DNA from: Rhodobacterales bacterium
Lineage (GTDB): Bacteria; Pseudomonadota; Alphaproteobacteria; Rhodobacterales; Rhodobacteraceae
Assembly (NCBI GenBank): GCA_026400355.1
Contig: JAPLPE010000012.1
Location: forward strand, 1-64,000
Direction of reading: 5' to 3'
DNA: 64,000 bases
In this document: positions 46,183-55,139 of the stretch, one piece after another
How positions within the stretch are numbered: position 1 is the first letter of the stretch
Layout of the letters: the number at the start of each line of letters is the position of its first letter
The notes under the pieces: generated by a model
Told to the model about the DNA's origin: nothing
Databases searched by the model: none
What the model saw: only the letters and a program-made list of their open reading frames with translations
Translations under genes and position numbers: made by a program

Positions 46183-47607
46183 ATGCAGACCAAGATGCTG
46201 ATCGGCAATTCCTTCGAGGCCGGGACCGAGACCGAGGAGACGATCCTGAATCCCCGCACCGGGGCCGTGATCCTCAAGATGCCCGAGGCGAGCAATGCCC
46301 AGATCGACCGCGCCGTCGCCGCCGCCCGCGCCGCCTTTCCGGCATGGTCCCGCACGACCCCGCAGCATCGGTCAAACCTCCTCCTCAAGATTGCCGACCG
46401 CATCGAATCCGAAGCGGACGCATTCGCCGCACTCGAGGCGATGAACTGCGGCAAACCGATCTATGCCGCCCGCAACGACGAAATCCCCGCCATCGTGGAC
46501 TGCTTCCGCTACTTCGCCGGCGCTGTCCGCAACATGCACGGGGCCGTCGCAGGTGAATACCTGCCCGGCCACACCTCGATGATCCGCCGCGATGCGGTTG
46601 GTGTCGTGGCCTCGATCGCGCCCTGGAACTATCCGCTGATGATGCTGGCCTGGAAACTCGCCCCGGCCCTGGCGGGGGGCAATACTGTGGTGCTTAAGCC
46701 GTCCGAACAGACCCCGCTGACGGCGCTCAAGATGGCGTCCGTGCTGGCCGATATCCTGCCCGAGGGTGTCGTGAACATCATCGTGGGGCAGGGCGGTTCG
46801 GTGGGCAACACCCTGATCAACCACCCGGGCGTCGACATGGTCTCGATCACCGGCGATATCGCAACCGGCAAAAAGGTGCTGCAGGCCGCCTCCAAAACGG
46901 TCAAGCGGACGCATCTGGAACTCGGCGGCAAGGCCCCGGTCATCGTGTTCGACGATGCCGATCTGAATGCTGTCGTCGGCGGCATGCGCGCCTTTTCGTT
47001 CTATAATGCCGGGCAGGATTGCACCGCCGCCTGCCGGATCTATGCCGCGCCCAGGATATACGACAATCTTGTCGCCGATCTTTCGTCCGCCGCCGCCTCG
47101 ATCAGTTTTGGCAACGAAGATGACACGGTTAACGAAATGCCCCCGCTCATTTCGCTCCGCCAGCGCGACAGGGTGGCAAGCTTTGTCCAGCGTGCCTCGG
47201 AACTGAACCATATCGAAGTCACGACCGGTGGCAGCGCCGGCGACGGTCCCGGCTTCTTCTACAAGCCCACCGTCATCGCCGGGGCCATGCAGGCCGACGA
47301 GATCGTCCAGCGCGAGGTGTTCGGCCCCGTTGTCTCGGTCACCCGTTTCACCGAGGCCGACGAGGCCGTGGCCTGGGCCAATGACAGCCAGTACGGGCTT
47401 GCCTCTTCAGTCTGGACGCGCGATGTGGGCCGGGCGATGGATGTGGCCAGCCGCCTGCAATACGGCTGCACCTGGGTGAACACGCATTTCATGCTGGTCA
47501 ACGAAATGCCCCACGGCGGGCTGAAGCAGTCGGGCTATGGCAAGGACATGTCGATGTATGCGCTCGAGGATTACACGGCCGTCCGTCACGTGATGATCGC
47601 TCACTGA
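46183..47607 (+). CDS. Aminobutyraldehyde-type aldehyde dehydrogenase (PatD-like)
   Basis: A 474-residue aldehyde dehydrogenase, similar in length and motifs to gamma-aminobutyraldehyde dehydrogenases (PatD/YdcW). E246 (HLELGGKAP) and C280 ([10 protein letters not shown]) are the catalytic pair. It lies 70 bases after the polyamine-type importer. A matching transaminase is not in the window, so the aldehyde would come from elsewhere or from the alcohol dehydrogenase downstream. Confidence 0.87.
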   Translation: MQTKMLIGNSFEAGTETEETILNPRTGAVILKMPEASNAQIDRAVAAARAAFPAWSRTTPQHRSNLLLKIADRIESEADAFAALEAMNCGKPIYAARNDEIPAIVDCFRYFAGAVRNMHGAVAGEYLPGHTSMIRRDAVGVVASIAPWNYPLMMLAWKLAPALAGGNTVVLKPSEQTPLTALKMASVLADILPEGVVNIIVGQGGSVGNTLINHPGVDMVSITGDIATGKKVLQAASKTVKRTHLELGGKAPVIVFDDADLNAVVGGMRAFSFYNAGQDCTAACRIYAAPRIYDNLVADLSSAAASISFGNEDDTVNEMPPLISLRQRDRVASFVQRASELNHIEVTTGGSAGDGPGFFYKPTVIAGAMQADEIVQREVFGPVVSVTRFTEADEAVAWANDSQYGLASSVWTRDVGRAMDVASRLQYGCTWVNTHFMLVNEMPHGGLKQSGYGKDMSMYALEDYTAVRHVMIAH

Positions 47608-47663
47608 TCCTCAAGCCGGTTCAAACACTCCGGAGGCCGCGACGCGCGCGTGCCCCCGGATGA

Positions 47664-47679
47664 TTGACCAAACGGTCAA
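47664..47679. promoter_or_regulatory. Perfect palindrome, candidate operator upstream of DeoR gene
   Basis: TTGACC-AAAC-GGTCAA is a perfect 6-bp dyad with a four-base centre, 100 bases before the regulator start. A second 8-bp inverted repeat (ACAAAGGC at 47681-47688, GCCTTTGT at 47701-47708) follows immediately, and a GTTG...CAAC dyad with central CACGTG lies near 47729-47743. One of these is probably the regulator's site; TTGACC may also serve as a -35 element. Confidence 0.45.
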
Positions 47680-47779
47680 GACAAAGGCTCACGCACCACC
47701 GCCTTTGTGGTCTTTGGTGTGTATCGTGTTGACACGTGCAACCGCTGCGCCCTTATCTATGGCCGACATAGGACCTCTG

Positions 47780-48535
47780 ATGAAACCCCGCCAGCGCCAG
47801 ACCCGCATCCTTGACGTCGTCGCCCGTGATGGCGAGGCGACGGTGGAATCGCTTGCCGCCGCGTTTGAGGTGTCCGCCGAAACGATCCGCCGCGATCTGG
47901 CGCAACTGGCCACCAGCGGCGCGCTGCAAAAGGTCCATGGCGGCGCACGGCGGTTGCGCTTGCATGCCGATGCCAGCTTTCAGGAACGTCTGTCCGAAGA
48001 TGCCGACGCCAAGCGCATGATTGCGCAGAAACTGGCGAAGATGATCGCCCCGGGCGACACGCTGTTCATGGACACGGGCACCACGACCCTTTTCTGTGCC
48101 GACGCGCTGGTCAACGTCCCGCAACTGACCGTCATCACCAATTCCGTCCGCATTGCGCAGGTCATGGCACGTGGCGAACATCCCGCGCGGGTGTTCCTGC
48201 TGGGTGGCGCCTATTCCTCCGACAATGCCGAAACGGCCGGGCCGATGGTGCTGGAACAGGTCGCCCGGTTTCAGGCCGATCACGCGGTGCTGGCCGTCGC
48301 CGCCATCGACGCGGTTTCCGGCGCCATGGATTCCGATCTAGACGAGGCGCAGACGGCACGCGCGATGATGGCCAATGCGACCGATACCATCGTCGTGGCG
48401 CAGGCCGCCAAGCTTGGCCGCAAGGCCGCCTTCCGCATCTGCATGCTTCAGGAAATCGATGTTCTGGTCTGCGACGACGTTCCCGGCGATGCCTTCCGCG
48501 CCGCACTCGACGCGGCCGGGGTCGAGGTCAGGTGA
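47780..48535 (+). CDS. DeoR-family transcriptional regulator
   Basis: A 251-residue repressor. Residues 1-55 contain the DeoR winged helix (VESLAAAFEVSAETIRRDL and GALQKVHGGARR). Residues 75-235 form the sugar-phosphate-isomerase-like effector domain (MDTGTTTLFCADAL; VITNSVRIAQVM). The start at 47780 has AGGA seven bases upstream; an earlier ATG at 47759 is possible. It lies between the PatD-like gene and the ligase gene in the same direction, so it probably governs one or both. Effectors of this family are usually phosphorylated sugars, which is unexpected in an amine cluster. Confidence 0.87.
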   Translation: MKPRQRQTRILDVVARDGEATVESLAAAFEVSAETIRRDLAQLATSGALQKVHGGARRLRLHADASFQERLSEDADAKRMIAQKLAKMIAPGDTLFMDTGTTTLFCADALVNVPQLTVITNSVRIAQVMARGEHPARVFLLGGAYSSDNAETAGPMVLEQVARFQADHAVLAVAAIDAVSGAMDSDLDEAQTARAMMANATDTIVVAQAAKLGRKAAFRICMLQEIDVLVCDDVPGDAFRAALDAAGVEVR

Positions 48536-48567
48536 AACGAGCTCGAAACGCCGCGATGTTCGAAGAG

Positions 48568-48573
48568 TATAAT
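48568..48573 (+). promoter_or_regulatory. Possible -10 element before the glutamine-synthetase-like gene
   Basis: A perfect TATAAT lies 56 bases before the ATG at 48629. The best upstream partner (TCGAAA at 48543-48548) is 19 bases away and weak, so a promoter needing activation or derepression is possible. Confidence 0.3.
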
Positions 48574-48628
48574 GATGGCACCGAAAATGTGGCGCCAGAC
48601 TCCAGCAAGGTTGAAGAAAGATAAACCC

Positions 48629-49990
48629 ATGCCCGCCAATCTGACATTCGACAAGCTTTCCGCCCTTGTTTCCGAAGGCGTGATCGACACGGTCCTGACC
48701 TGTATCGTCGACATGCAGGGCCGCCTGATGGGCAAACGGTTCCACGCCGCCCATTTCGTAAATGGCGGCCATCACGAAACCCATGGATGCAACTACCTGC
48801 TGGCCGTCGACATGGATATGACGACCGTCCCCGGCTACAAATCCTCGAACTGGGCGCAGGGCTATGGCGACTATGTCCACAAGCCCGACCTGGCCACGCT
48901 GCGCCTTGTCCCCTGGCTGCCCGGCACGGCGATGGTCATGTGCGACCTTCTTGACCACCACACCCACGAGGAAGTACCTCACTCCCCCCGTGCCATCCTG
49001 AAACGTCAGGTGGCCCGCGCAAAGGCGATGGGCTATGACGCGATGATGGCGACCGAGCTTGAATTCTACCTCTTCGAGCAGAACTTTGACGCCCTCCGCG
49101 ACGCCCGCTATGACCGGATGACGCCGGTCGTGCGCTACAACAACGACTACGGCATCTTTGGTTCGACCAAGGAAGAAGAGGTCATGCGCGCGCTTCGGAA
49201 CGGCCTCTACGGCGCAGGCATCCCCGTCGAAAACTCCAAGGGCGAGGCAGAGGCGGGTCAGGAAGAGATCAACATCCGCTATTCAGACGCGCTCGACACC
49301 GCCGATATGCACACGATCACCAAGAATGCGACCAAGGAAATCGCCCATCTGGCGGGCAAGTCGGTCACGTTCATGGCCAAATACGCCACCGACCGCGCCG
49401 GATCGTCCAGTCACATCCACCAGTCGCTCTGGTCGAACGGCAAACCCGCCTTCATGGATGAACACGATCCTCACGGGATGAGCGCGGTGATGAAACACTA
49501 CCTCGCGGGCCTTCTCGCCCATGCCTCCGAGGTGACCTGTTTCCTCGCCCCCTACATCAACAGTTACAAGCGCTTCACCGTCGGCATGTTCGCGCCCACC
49601 AAGGCCGTCTGGTCGACCGATAACCGCACCGCAGGCTACCGCGTCTGCGGCGCCAACACCCGTGCCGTTCGTGTGGAATGCCGCGTTGGCGGGGCCGACC
49701 TGAACCCCTACCTTGCATTGGCCGCACAGCTGGCTGCGGGCCTTGACGGGATCGAACGCAAACTGGAGCTTGAGCCAGAAATGTCGGGCGACATGTATCA
49801 GGCTGACGTCCGCGCCATCCCCCGCAACCTGCGTGAGGCGGCGGTGGCGCTCAATGAATCGGCCATGCTCCGCGCGGCGATGGGGGACGATGTGATCGAC
49901 CACTACCATCACGCCGCGCAATGGGAGATATCGGAACAGGACCGCGTGGTGATGGACTGGGAACTGATGCGCGGCTTTGAACGCGCCTGA
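48629..49990 (+). CDS. Glutamine-synthetase-like gamma-glutamyl amide ligase
   Basis: A 453-residue ATP-dependent ligase of the glutamine synthetase superfamily. Metal and substrate elements are MATELEFYLFE, EAEAGQEEINIRY, the ATP/His segment SSSHIHQSLW and NRTAGYRVCG. A GRLMGKR block occurs in the N-terminal beta-grasp domain. It lacks the adenylylation context of GlnA and lies among amine-catabolic genes. Family members of this branch (PuuA, IpuC, GmaS-like) join glutamate to an amine, protecting the amino group while the chain is oxidised. I infer the same here, with a small amine or amino alcohol as substrate. Confidence 0.85.
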   Translation: MPANLTFDKLSALVSEGVIDTVLTCIVDMQGRLMGKRFHAAHFVNGGHHETHGCNYLLAVDMDMTTVPGYKSSNWAQGYGDYVHKPDLATLRLVPWLPGTAMVMCDLLDHHTHEEVPHSPRAILKRQVARAKAMGYDAMMATELEFYLFEQNFDALRDARYDRMTPVVRYNNDYGIFGSTKEEEVMRALRNGLYGAGIPVENSKGEAEAGQEEINIRYSDALDTADMHTITKNATKEIAHLAGKSVTFMAKYATDRAGSSSHIHQSLWSNGKPAFMDEHDPHGMSAVMKHYLAGLLAHASEVTCFLAPYINSYKRFTVGMFAPTKAVWSTDNRTAGYRVCGANTRAVRVECRVGGADLNPYLALAAQLAAGLDGIERKLELEPEMSGDMYQADVRAIPRNLREAAVALNESAMLRAAMGDDVIDHYHHAAQWEISEQDRVVMDWELMRGFERA

Positions 49991-50030
49991 TCCCGTGATG
50001 ACATGGGCCTGATGGCCCGGAGGAAAGACA

Positions 50031-51419
50031 ATGACGCAAACGATCAAGTGTATCTCGCCCGTCGACGGGCGGGTCTGGGCCGAACGGCCCATCCTATCGC
50101 CCGAGGCGGCCAGTGCTGCCGTCGCCCGCGCCAAGGCCGCGCAGAAGGCTTGGGCCGCGCTCACCCTCGACGAACGCCGCAAGAAAGTGCTGGCCGGTAT
50201 CGCCGCGCTTAACGACGACAAGACCCGTATTGTCGAGGAACTCGCCTGGCAGATGGGCCGCCCGACCCGGTTCGGCGGTGAATTCGGCGGCGTGAACGAA
50301 CGCGCCAACTATATGGCGAGCATTGCCGAAAAGGCGCTGGCCCCGCTCGTTTCCGCCGATGACGCACAATTCACCCGGATGATCGAACGCGAACCCGTGG
50401 GCGTCGTCTTTGTCATCGCGCCGTGGAACTATCCCTACCTCACTGCGCTCAACACCATCGTCCCCGCCCTGATCGCGGGCAATGCGGTGATGCTGAAGCA
50501 CGCAAGCCAGACGATCCTTGTCGGCGAACGTCTGGCCGAGGCGATCCACAAGGGCGGCGTGCCTGAAGACATCTTCCAGAACGTCGTGCTGGATCACGCT
50601 GGCACCGAAGCGCTGATCGGCGCGCGGTCCTTCGGCTTCATCAATTTCACCGGTTCGGTCGCCGGTGGCGCCGCTATCGAACGCGCGGCGGCGGGCACAT
50701 TCACTGGCCTTGGCCTCGAGCTTGGCGGCAAGGACCCCGGCTATGTGATGGAGGATGCCGATCTCGACTGGGCCGTCGATGTGCTCATGGACGGCGCGAT
50801 GTACAATGCCGGCCAGTGCTGCTGCGGGATCGAGCGGATCTATGTCCACCACACCCTCTATGACGCCTTTGTCGAAAAGGCCGTCGCCTGGGTCAACGCC
50901 CTGAAACTCGGCAACCCGTTTGACCCCGAAACGACGCTTGGCCCCATGGCCAATGTCCGGTTTGCCCAGACCGTGCGCGCCCAGATCGCCGAGGCGATCG
51001 CCGCCGGGGCCAAGCCTCTGGTCGACCCCGCCCATTTCCCCGCAGATGACGGCGGCGCCTATCTTGCCCCGCAGATCCTCGTGAACGTCAACCACTCCAT
51101 GCAGGTGATGATGGAGGAAAGCTTTGGCCCGGTCGTAGGCATCATGTCCGTCAAGGACGATGAAGAAGCACTGGCCCTCATGAACGACAGCCCCTACGGC
51201 CTGACCGCCTCGCTCTGGACGGCCAACCCGGAACGGGCGCTGGCACTCGGCCGCAGGATCGAGACTGGAACGGTCTTCCTGAACCGCGCCGATTACGTTG
51301 ACCCGTCGATCTGCTGGACGGGCTGCAAGGATACCGGTCGTGGCGGGGCCATGTCCGTTCTGGGCTATCAGGCCGTCACCCGGCCCCGGTCCTACCACCT
51401 GAGAAAGGCAAAAGCATGA
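50031..51419 (+). CDS. Aldehyde dehydrogenase (second, diverged)
   Basis: A 462-residue aldehyde dehydrogenase. E230 (GLELGGKDP) and C264 (NAGQCCCGIER) fit the catalytic pair; three cysteines in a row are unusual. N-terminal and loop lengths are shorter than in the PatD-like protein at 46183, so it belongs to another branch. Its stop overlaps the iron alcohol dehydrogenase start (ATGA), so the two probably act in sequence: alcohol to aldehyde to acid. Confidence 0.88.
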   Translation: MTQTIKCISPVDGRVWAERPILSPEAASAAVARAKAAQKAWAALTLDERRKKVLAGIAALNDDKTRIVEELAWQMGRPTRFGGEFGGVNERANYMASIAEKALAPLVSADDAQFTRMIEREPVGVVFVIAPWNYPYLTALNTIVPALIAGNAVMLKHASQTILVGERLAEAIHKGGVPEDIFQNVVLDHAGTEALIGARSFGFINFTGSVAGGAAIERAAAGTFTGLGLELGGKDPGYVMEDADLDWAVDVLMDGAMYNAGQCCCGIERIYVHHTLYDAFVEKAVAWVNALKLGNPFDPETTLGPMANVRFAQTVRAQIAEAIAAGAKPLVDPAHFPADDGGAYLAPQILVNVNHSMQVMMEESFGPVVGIMSVKDDEEALALMNDSPYGLTASLWTANPERALALGRRIETGTVFLNRADYVDPSICWTGCKDTGRGGAMSVLGYQAVTRPRSYHLRKAKA

Positions 51420-52567
51420 GCGGCGCACCCACAGCCAACTGGTCCTATCCGACCGCCATCAAATTCGGCCCCGGCCGGATCAGGGAAATCGCTGCAGCCT
51501 GCGCGCAGGCGGGGATCAAGCGGCCCCTGCTGGTGACGGACAAGGGTCTGGCCTCGATGACCATCACGCAATCCACGCTCGACCTTCTGGAACAGGCGGG
51601 CCTTGGACGCGCCATGTTCTCGGACGTGGATCCGAACCCCAATGAAAAGAACCTCGCCGCTGGCCTCGCCGTCTACAAGGCGGGCGGGCATGACGGCGTG
51701 ATCGCCTTCGGCGGCGGCTCGGGCCTCGATCTGGCCAAGATGGTGGCCTTCATGTCGGGCCAGACCCGGCCCCTCTGGGATTTCGAGGATATCGGCGACT
51801 GGTACACGCGCGCCGACCCCGCCGGGATCGCCCCCATCGTGGCCGTCCCCACGACGGCAGGGACGGGGTCCGAGGTGGGCCGCGCCTCGGTCATCACCAA
51901 TTCAGAAACCCATGTGAAGAAGATCATCTTCCATCCCAAGGTGCTGCCAACGGTCGTAATCTCTGACCCCGAACTGACCGTGGGCATGCCCAAACACATC
52001 ACCGCCGGAACCGGGATGGACGCCTTCGCCCATTGCCTTGAGGCGTACTCTTCGCCCTTCTTCCATCCGATGTCGCAGGGCATCGCGCTCGAAGGGCTGC
52101 GGCTGGTCAACGAATACCTGCCGCGCGCTTACGCCGACGGCACGGATCTCGAGGCGCGGGGCAACATGATGGCCGCTGCCGCCATGGGTGCCGTGGCGTT
52201 TCAAAAGGGTCTGGGTGCCATCCACGCGCTCAGTCACCCGATCGGCGCGGTCTACAACACGCACCACGGCACCACGAACGCCGTCGTCATGCCCGCCTGC
52301 CTGCAATTCAACCGCCCCGCCGTCGAAGACAAGCTCGCGCAGGCCGCAGCCTATCTGGGCATCGAGGGCGGCTTTGACGGCTTTGCCGGACGCGTGGACG
52401 AGCTGAACGCGATGTTCAACATTCCCAAGGGCCTGGCCGCCATGGGCGTGCAGGGATCGCGTCTGGATGAACTCACCGACATGGCCCTTCAGGACCCGAG
52501 CGTCGGCGGCAATCCGGTCGCGATGACCAAGGAAAACACCCGCGCCCTGTTTCAGGCCGCAATGTGA
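51416..52567 (+). CDS. Iron-containing alcohol dehydrogenase
   Basis: A 383-residue group III (iron-activated) NAD-dependent alcohol dehydrogenase. The cofactor loop is AFGGGSGLDLAKM, metal ligands are D and H in MDAFAHCLEA and the two histidines in HALSHPIGAVYNTHHG, and the conserved TTAGTGSE is present. It is coupled to the aldehyde dehydrogenase upstream by ATGA and overlaps the regulator's GTG downstream. A role in oxidising the hydroxyl of a glutamylated amino alcohol would explain its place next to the ligase. Confidence 0.88.
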   Translation: MSGAPTANWSYPTAIKFGPGRIREIAAACAQAGIKRPLLVTDKGLASMTITQSTLDLLEQAGLGRAMFSDVDPNPNEKNLAAGLAVYKAGGHDGVIAFGGGSGLDLAKMVAFMSGQTRPLWDFEDIGDWYTRADPAGIAPIVAVPTTAGTGSEVGRASVITNSETHVKKIIFHPKVLPTVVISDPELTVGMPKHITAGTGMDAFAHCLEAYSSPFFHPMSQGIALEGLRLVNEYLPRAYADGTDLEARGNMMAAAAMGAVAFQKGLGAIHALSHPIGAVYNTHHGTTNAVVMPACLQFNRPAVEDKLAQAAAYLGIEGGFDGFAGRVDELNAMFNIPKGLAAMGVQGSRLDELTDMALQDPSVGGNPVAMTKENTRALFQAAM

Positions 52568-54933
52568 CAGACGAAGGGCCTGCCTCATCCCCGCAGGTCC
52601 CCGCAGGCGGGGAAGTCATTCCCCGCCTGAACCGCGCCGCCCTTCTGGCCCGCATCCGTGCCGACCCCGCCCCCGTCATCGTGATCGAGGCCCCGGCGGG
52701 CATGGGTAAAAGCTGGCTTCTTGCCGATCTGGCCCACGACCAGCCCATCGCCACCGGCGAAACCCCCTTCGACGGTGCGCTCTTCTGGGACGTGCCCAAC
52801 ATCCCCCTTGCGGCCGATCTGCCCGAACAGAGGCTCATCCTCGCCAAACGCCCCGACACAGCCATCCCCGAACTCGCCCGGGCCGAGGTCTATGGCCGCG
52901 TCAGCCGCTATGGCCCAGCGGACCTCCTCTTCACCCAATCCGATCTCGTGGCCTTGCCCGAGGCCGAAACCCTGATGTCCCGCACCGGCGGCTGGCCCTG
53001 CCTCCTGCCCGCAGCCCTGTTGGGCGGGGCCGGGTCCGACGCGCTGACGGTCTTTCTGCAGGACGACCTGCTCAAGGGTATCCCCTCGGCCCGTCTCGTG
53101 GCCTTTCAGGTCTACCTGACCGATCCCACGGCCACCCATGACGCAGGCCTCCTGACCGGCCTACCCTTCGTTGGCGGCAAAGTCCTCCACCCGGCCTTGG
53201 CCGCCGTCCGACAGCCCATGCTCCGCGCGATCCGCGCCCTGCTCGCCGCCCGGGTCACCAACCCGCAAGAGGCCCGCGCCATCGCCGTGGCGCAGGTGGC
53301 GCTGGGCCAGACGCCCGAGGCCATCACCATTTTCCAATCCCTCGGCGCATGGTCCTCCGCGCTCCAGACGCTCGACGCCGCCGGCGGCCCCTTCTTCATC
53401 CACCGCTTCGGCGCGGATGCCTTTGACCGCATGCTTTCAGGCTTCCCCCCCGAGATGGCCCTGACCGAAGAAACGCTCGTCCTCTGCCGCGCCATTCAGG
53501 CCGTCAAACGTGGCGAGGTGCCACTGACCCGCCGCATCCTGATCGACCGTTACGGCCCCGTCGCCGCCGATGCGCATGCCGTGCTCTCCGACCGGACCCG
53601 CCACTCGCTCGAATTCCGCTTCTTCCGCCTTCTCCTCCGCACATGGGAGGATTTCGACCTCGACCTGCGTTTCCTTGACGACGCCTATGCGCTTCTCGCC
53701 GAACTCCCGGCGGAAGATGACCTGCACCGCGGCTCCTTCTACAACGCCGTCCTCGAGTTCTACATCCGCGCAAGGCGTTTCCCCGAGGCCGACCATGCTG
53801 CCAGCCGCGCCGCAACCCATTACGCCCGCGCGAAAATCCCGATCCTGGCTTTCTACATCGACCTGCATCGCGCAATCATCCGCCTCTTCATGGGCGAACC
53901 CTCGGTGGCCCGCCATCACAGCGCCGCCGCCCGCGCCCATCTGCGGGCCGCCCGCCATGACAGCCCCGGCGATGCGCGCCTCCTCACTCTTCTCGACGCC
54001 TGCATCGAGTACGAATCCGGCCATGCCGAGGCGCTGACGCGCTTCCTCTCCCTCGAACTCGACGCCTTCGCGCAGGGCGAAATCTGGCCTTCTCTCGTGG
54101 AACTCTCGCTCATCTATGGCTCACAGGCGCTCGGCGAACACTATTCCACCATATCCGCCCGTTCCTTCCTTGACCGCTGGAGGGTTACACAGGAACGCTC
54201 GTCACAGTTCCGCACACTGATCGACATCCGCGAGGTCACAGTGCTCCAGAACGGCAGCCGCTGGGCCGAAGCCGCGCAAAAGGCGGCAAGCCTGCCCTCC
54301 CGCATCACCCTCGCCTTCGTCCAGACGGGAGAGGGGCTGGCCGACCTCCACGACCGCGACGAAACGGCCCTCGCCCTCGTCTGGCTCCGCCATATGGCGC
54401 AAGTCACACCCACGCGCCCCGGCCTCGTGCCGCTGATCGACCAAATCCTTGACAACCCCCACCTCACCGCCCGCCAAAGAACCGGAGCGGAAATCTGGCG
54501 CGCCCATGTCATGCGCCGCCAGCGCCTTGGTGCCGGGGCCCAAACCCAACTCGCCCGCACTCTCGCCCAGGCTGCCCAAGCCGGGTCTGTTGCGATCCTG
54601 AGCGAGGAGCGCGCCTTTCTCACCGACCTGACCGCCACGCGCCGCCTGCGCGACACGCTCGACCGCATCGAACCCGTCCGCCGCGTCCTGAAACAGGTGG
54701 CCGAGGCAGGGCCGGGCCGCCCCACGCGGGGGCAGGCCGCGGGCCTCACCCGTCAGGAAACCCGGATCCTCGACGCCCTCTCCGAAGGTGCGGCCAACAA
54801 GGCCATCGCCAACATGCTGGGCCTGTCCGAGGCCACCGTCAAATTCCACCTCGGCAATCTCTACCGCAAACTCGGCTGCTCCTCCCGCCGAGACGCGGTC
54901 AAGGCCGCCTCCGCTCTCCGGCTTGTCTCCTGA
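52564..54933 (+). CDS. Large LuxR-family (MalT/LAL-like) ATP-binding regulator
   Basis: A 789-residue regulator. A P-loop (IEAPAGMGKSWLL, residues 41-53) opens a STAND-like ATPase portion, residues 240-700 are helical and TPR-like, and the C-terminal LuxR helix-turn-helix spans about 725-785 (LTRQETRILDALSEGAANKAIANMLGLSEATVKFHL). The Walker B is weak, so ATP hydrolysis is uncertain. The GTG start overlaps the alcohol dehydrogenase stop. It lies between two catabolic operons, and direct repeats (55014-55045) upstream of the next operon are candidate sites. Its inducer is unknown. Confidence 0.85.
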   Translation: MTDEGPASSPQVPAGGEVIPRLNRAALLARIRADPAPVIVIEAPAGMGKSWLLADLAHDQPIATGETPFDGALFWDVPNIPLAADLPEQRLILAKRPDTAIPELARAEVYGRVSRYGPADLLFTQSDLVALPEAETLMSRTGGWPCLLPAALLGGAGSDALTVFLQDDLLKGIPSARLVAFQVYLTDPTATHDAGLLTGLPFVGGKVLHPALAAVRQPMLRAIRALLAARVTNPQEARAIAVAQVALGQTPEAITIFQSLGAWSSALQTLDAAGGPFFIHRFGADAFDRMLSGFPPEMALTEETLVLCRAIQAVKRGEVPLTRRILIDRYGPVAADAHAVLSDRTRHSLEFRFFRLLLRTWEDFDLDLRFLDDAYALLAELPAEDDLHRGSFYNAVLEFYIRARRFPEADHAASRAATHYARAKIPILAFYIDLHRAIIRLFMGEPSVARHHSAAARAHLRAARHDSPGDARLLTLLDACIEYESGHAEALTRFLSLELDAFAQGEIWPSLVELSLIYGSQALGEHYSTISARSFLDRWRVTQERSSQFRTLIDIREVTVLQNGSRWAEAAQKAASLPSRITLAFVQTGEGLADLHDRDETALALVWLRHMAQVTPTRPGLVPLIDQILDNPHLTARQRTGAEIWRAHVMRRQRLGAGAQTQLARTLAQAAQAGSVAILSEERAFLTDLTATRRLRDTLDRIEPVRRVLKQVAEAGPGRPTRGQAAGLTRQETRILDALSEGAANKAIANMLGLSEATVKFHLGNLYRKLGCSSRRDAVKAASALRLVS

Positions 54934-54940
54934 CCCCTGG

Positions 54941-54992
54941 TTTCTTTGTTGCTAATAGACCTCGGGGGAGCCGCAGGCGGGGCAGAGCCCCC
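54941..54992 (-). repeat. Intergenic repeat of rhodobacterial type, copy 3 (inverted)
   Basis: Read on the minus strand: GGGGCTCTGCCCC, CTGCGGCTCCCCC, GAGGTCTATTAGC, then AAAGAAAC. The same order of blocks occurs in the copies at 32621 and 36602. It lies just after the LuxR-type stop and may help to end that transcript. Confidence 0.45.
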
Positions 54993-55013
54993 TCCACCCT
55001 CAAGCCCAGGCCG

Positions 55014-55045
55014 AAACCTAGCCGTTTTGCGCTAAAACCTATCCG
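55014..55045 (+). promoter_or_regulatory. Direct repeats 21 bp apart, candidate activator site
   Basis: AAACCTAGCCG (55014-55024) and AAACCTATCCG (55035-55045) differ at one base and are spaced exactly 21 bp, two helical turns, so both face the same side of DNA. They lie about 95 bases before the binding-protein start, a suitable place for the LuxR-type activator encoded just upstream. Confidence 0.45.
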
Positions 55046-55139
55046 CCCCACCCATTGCCGCTAGGGCAGATGCAGACCCATGCTGACCCTCAGACAAGGG
55101 GCAAGAAGCCTCCGCCTGTCTTGGACAGTCCACATGGGG

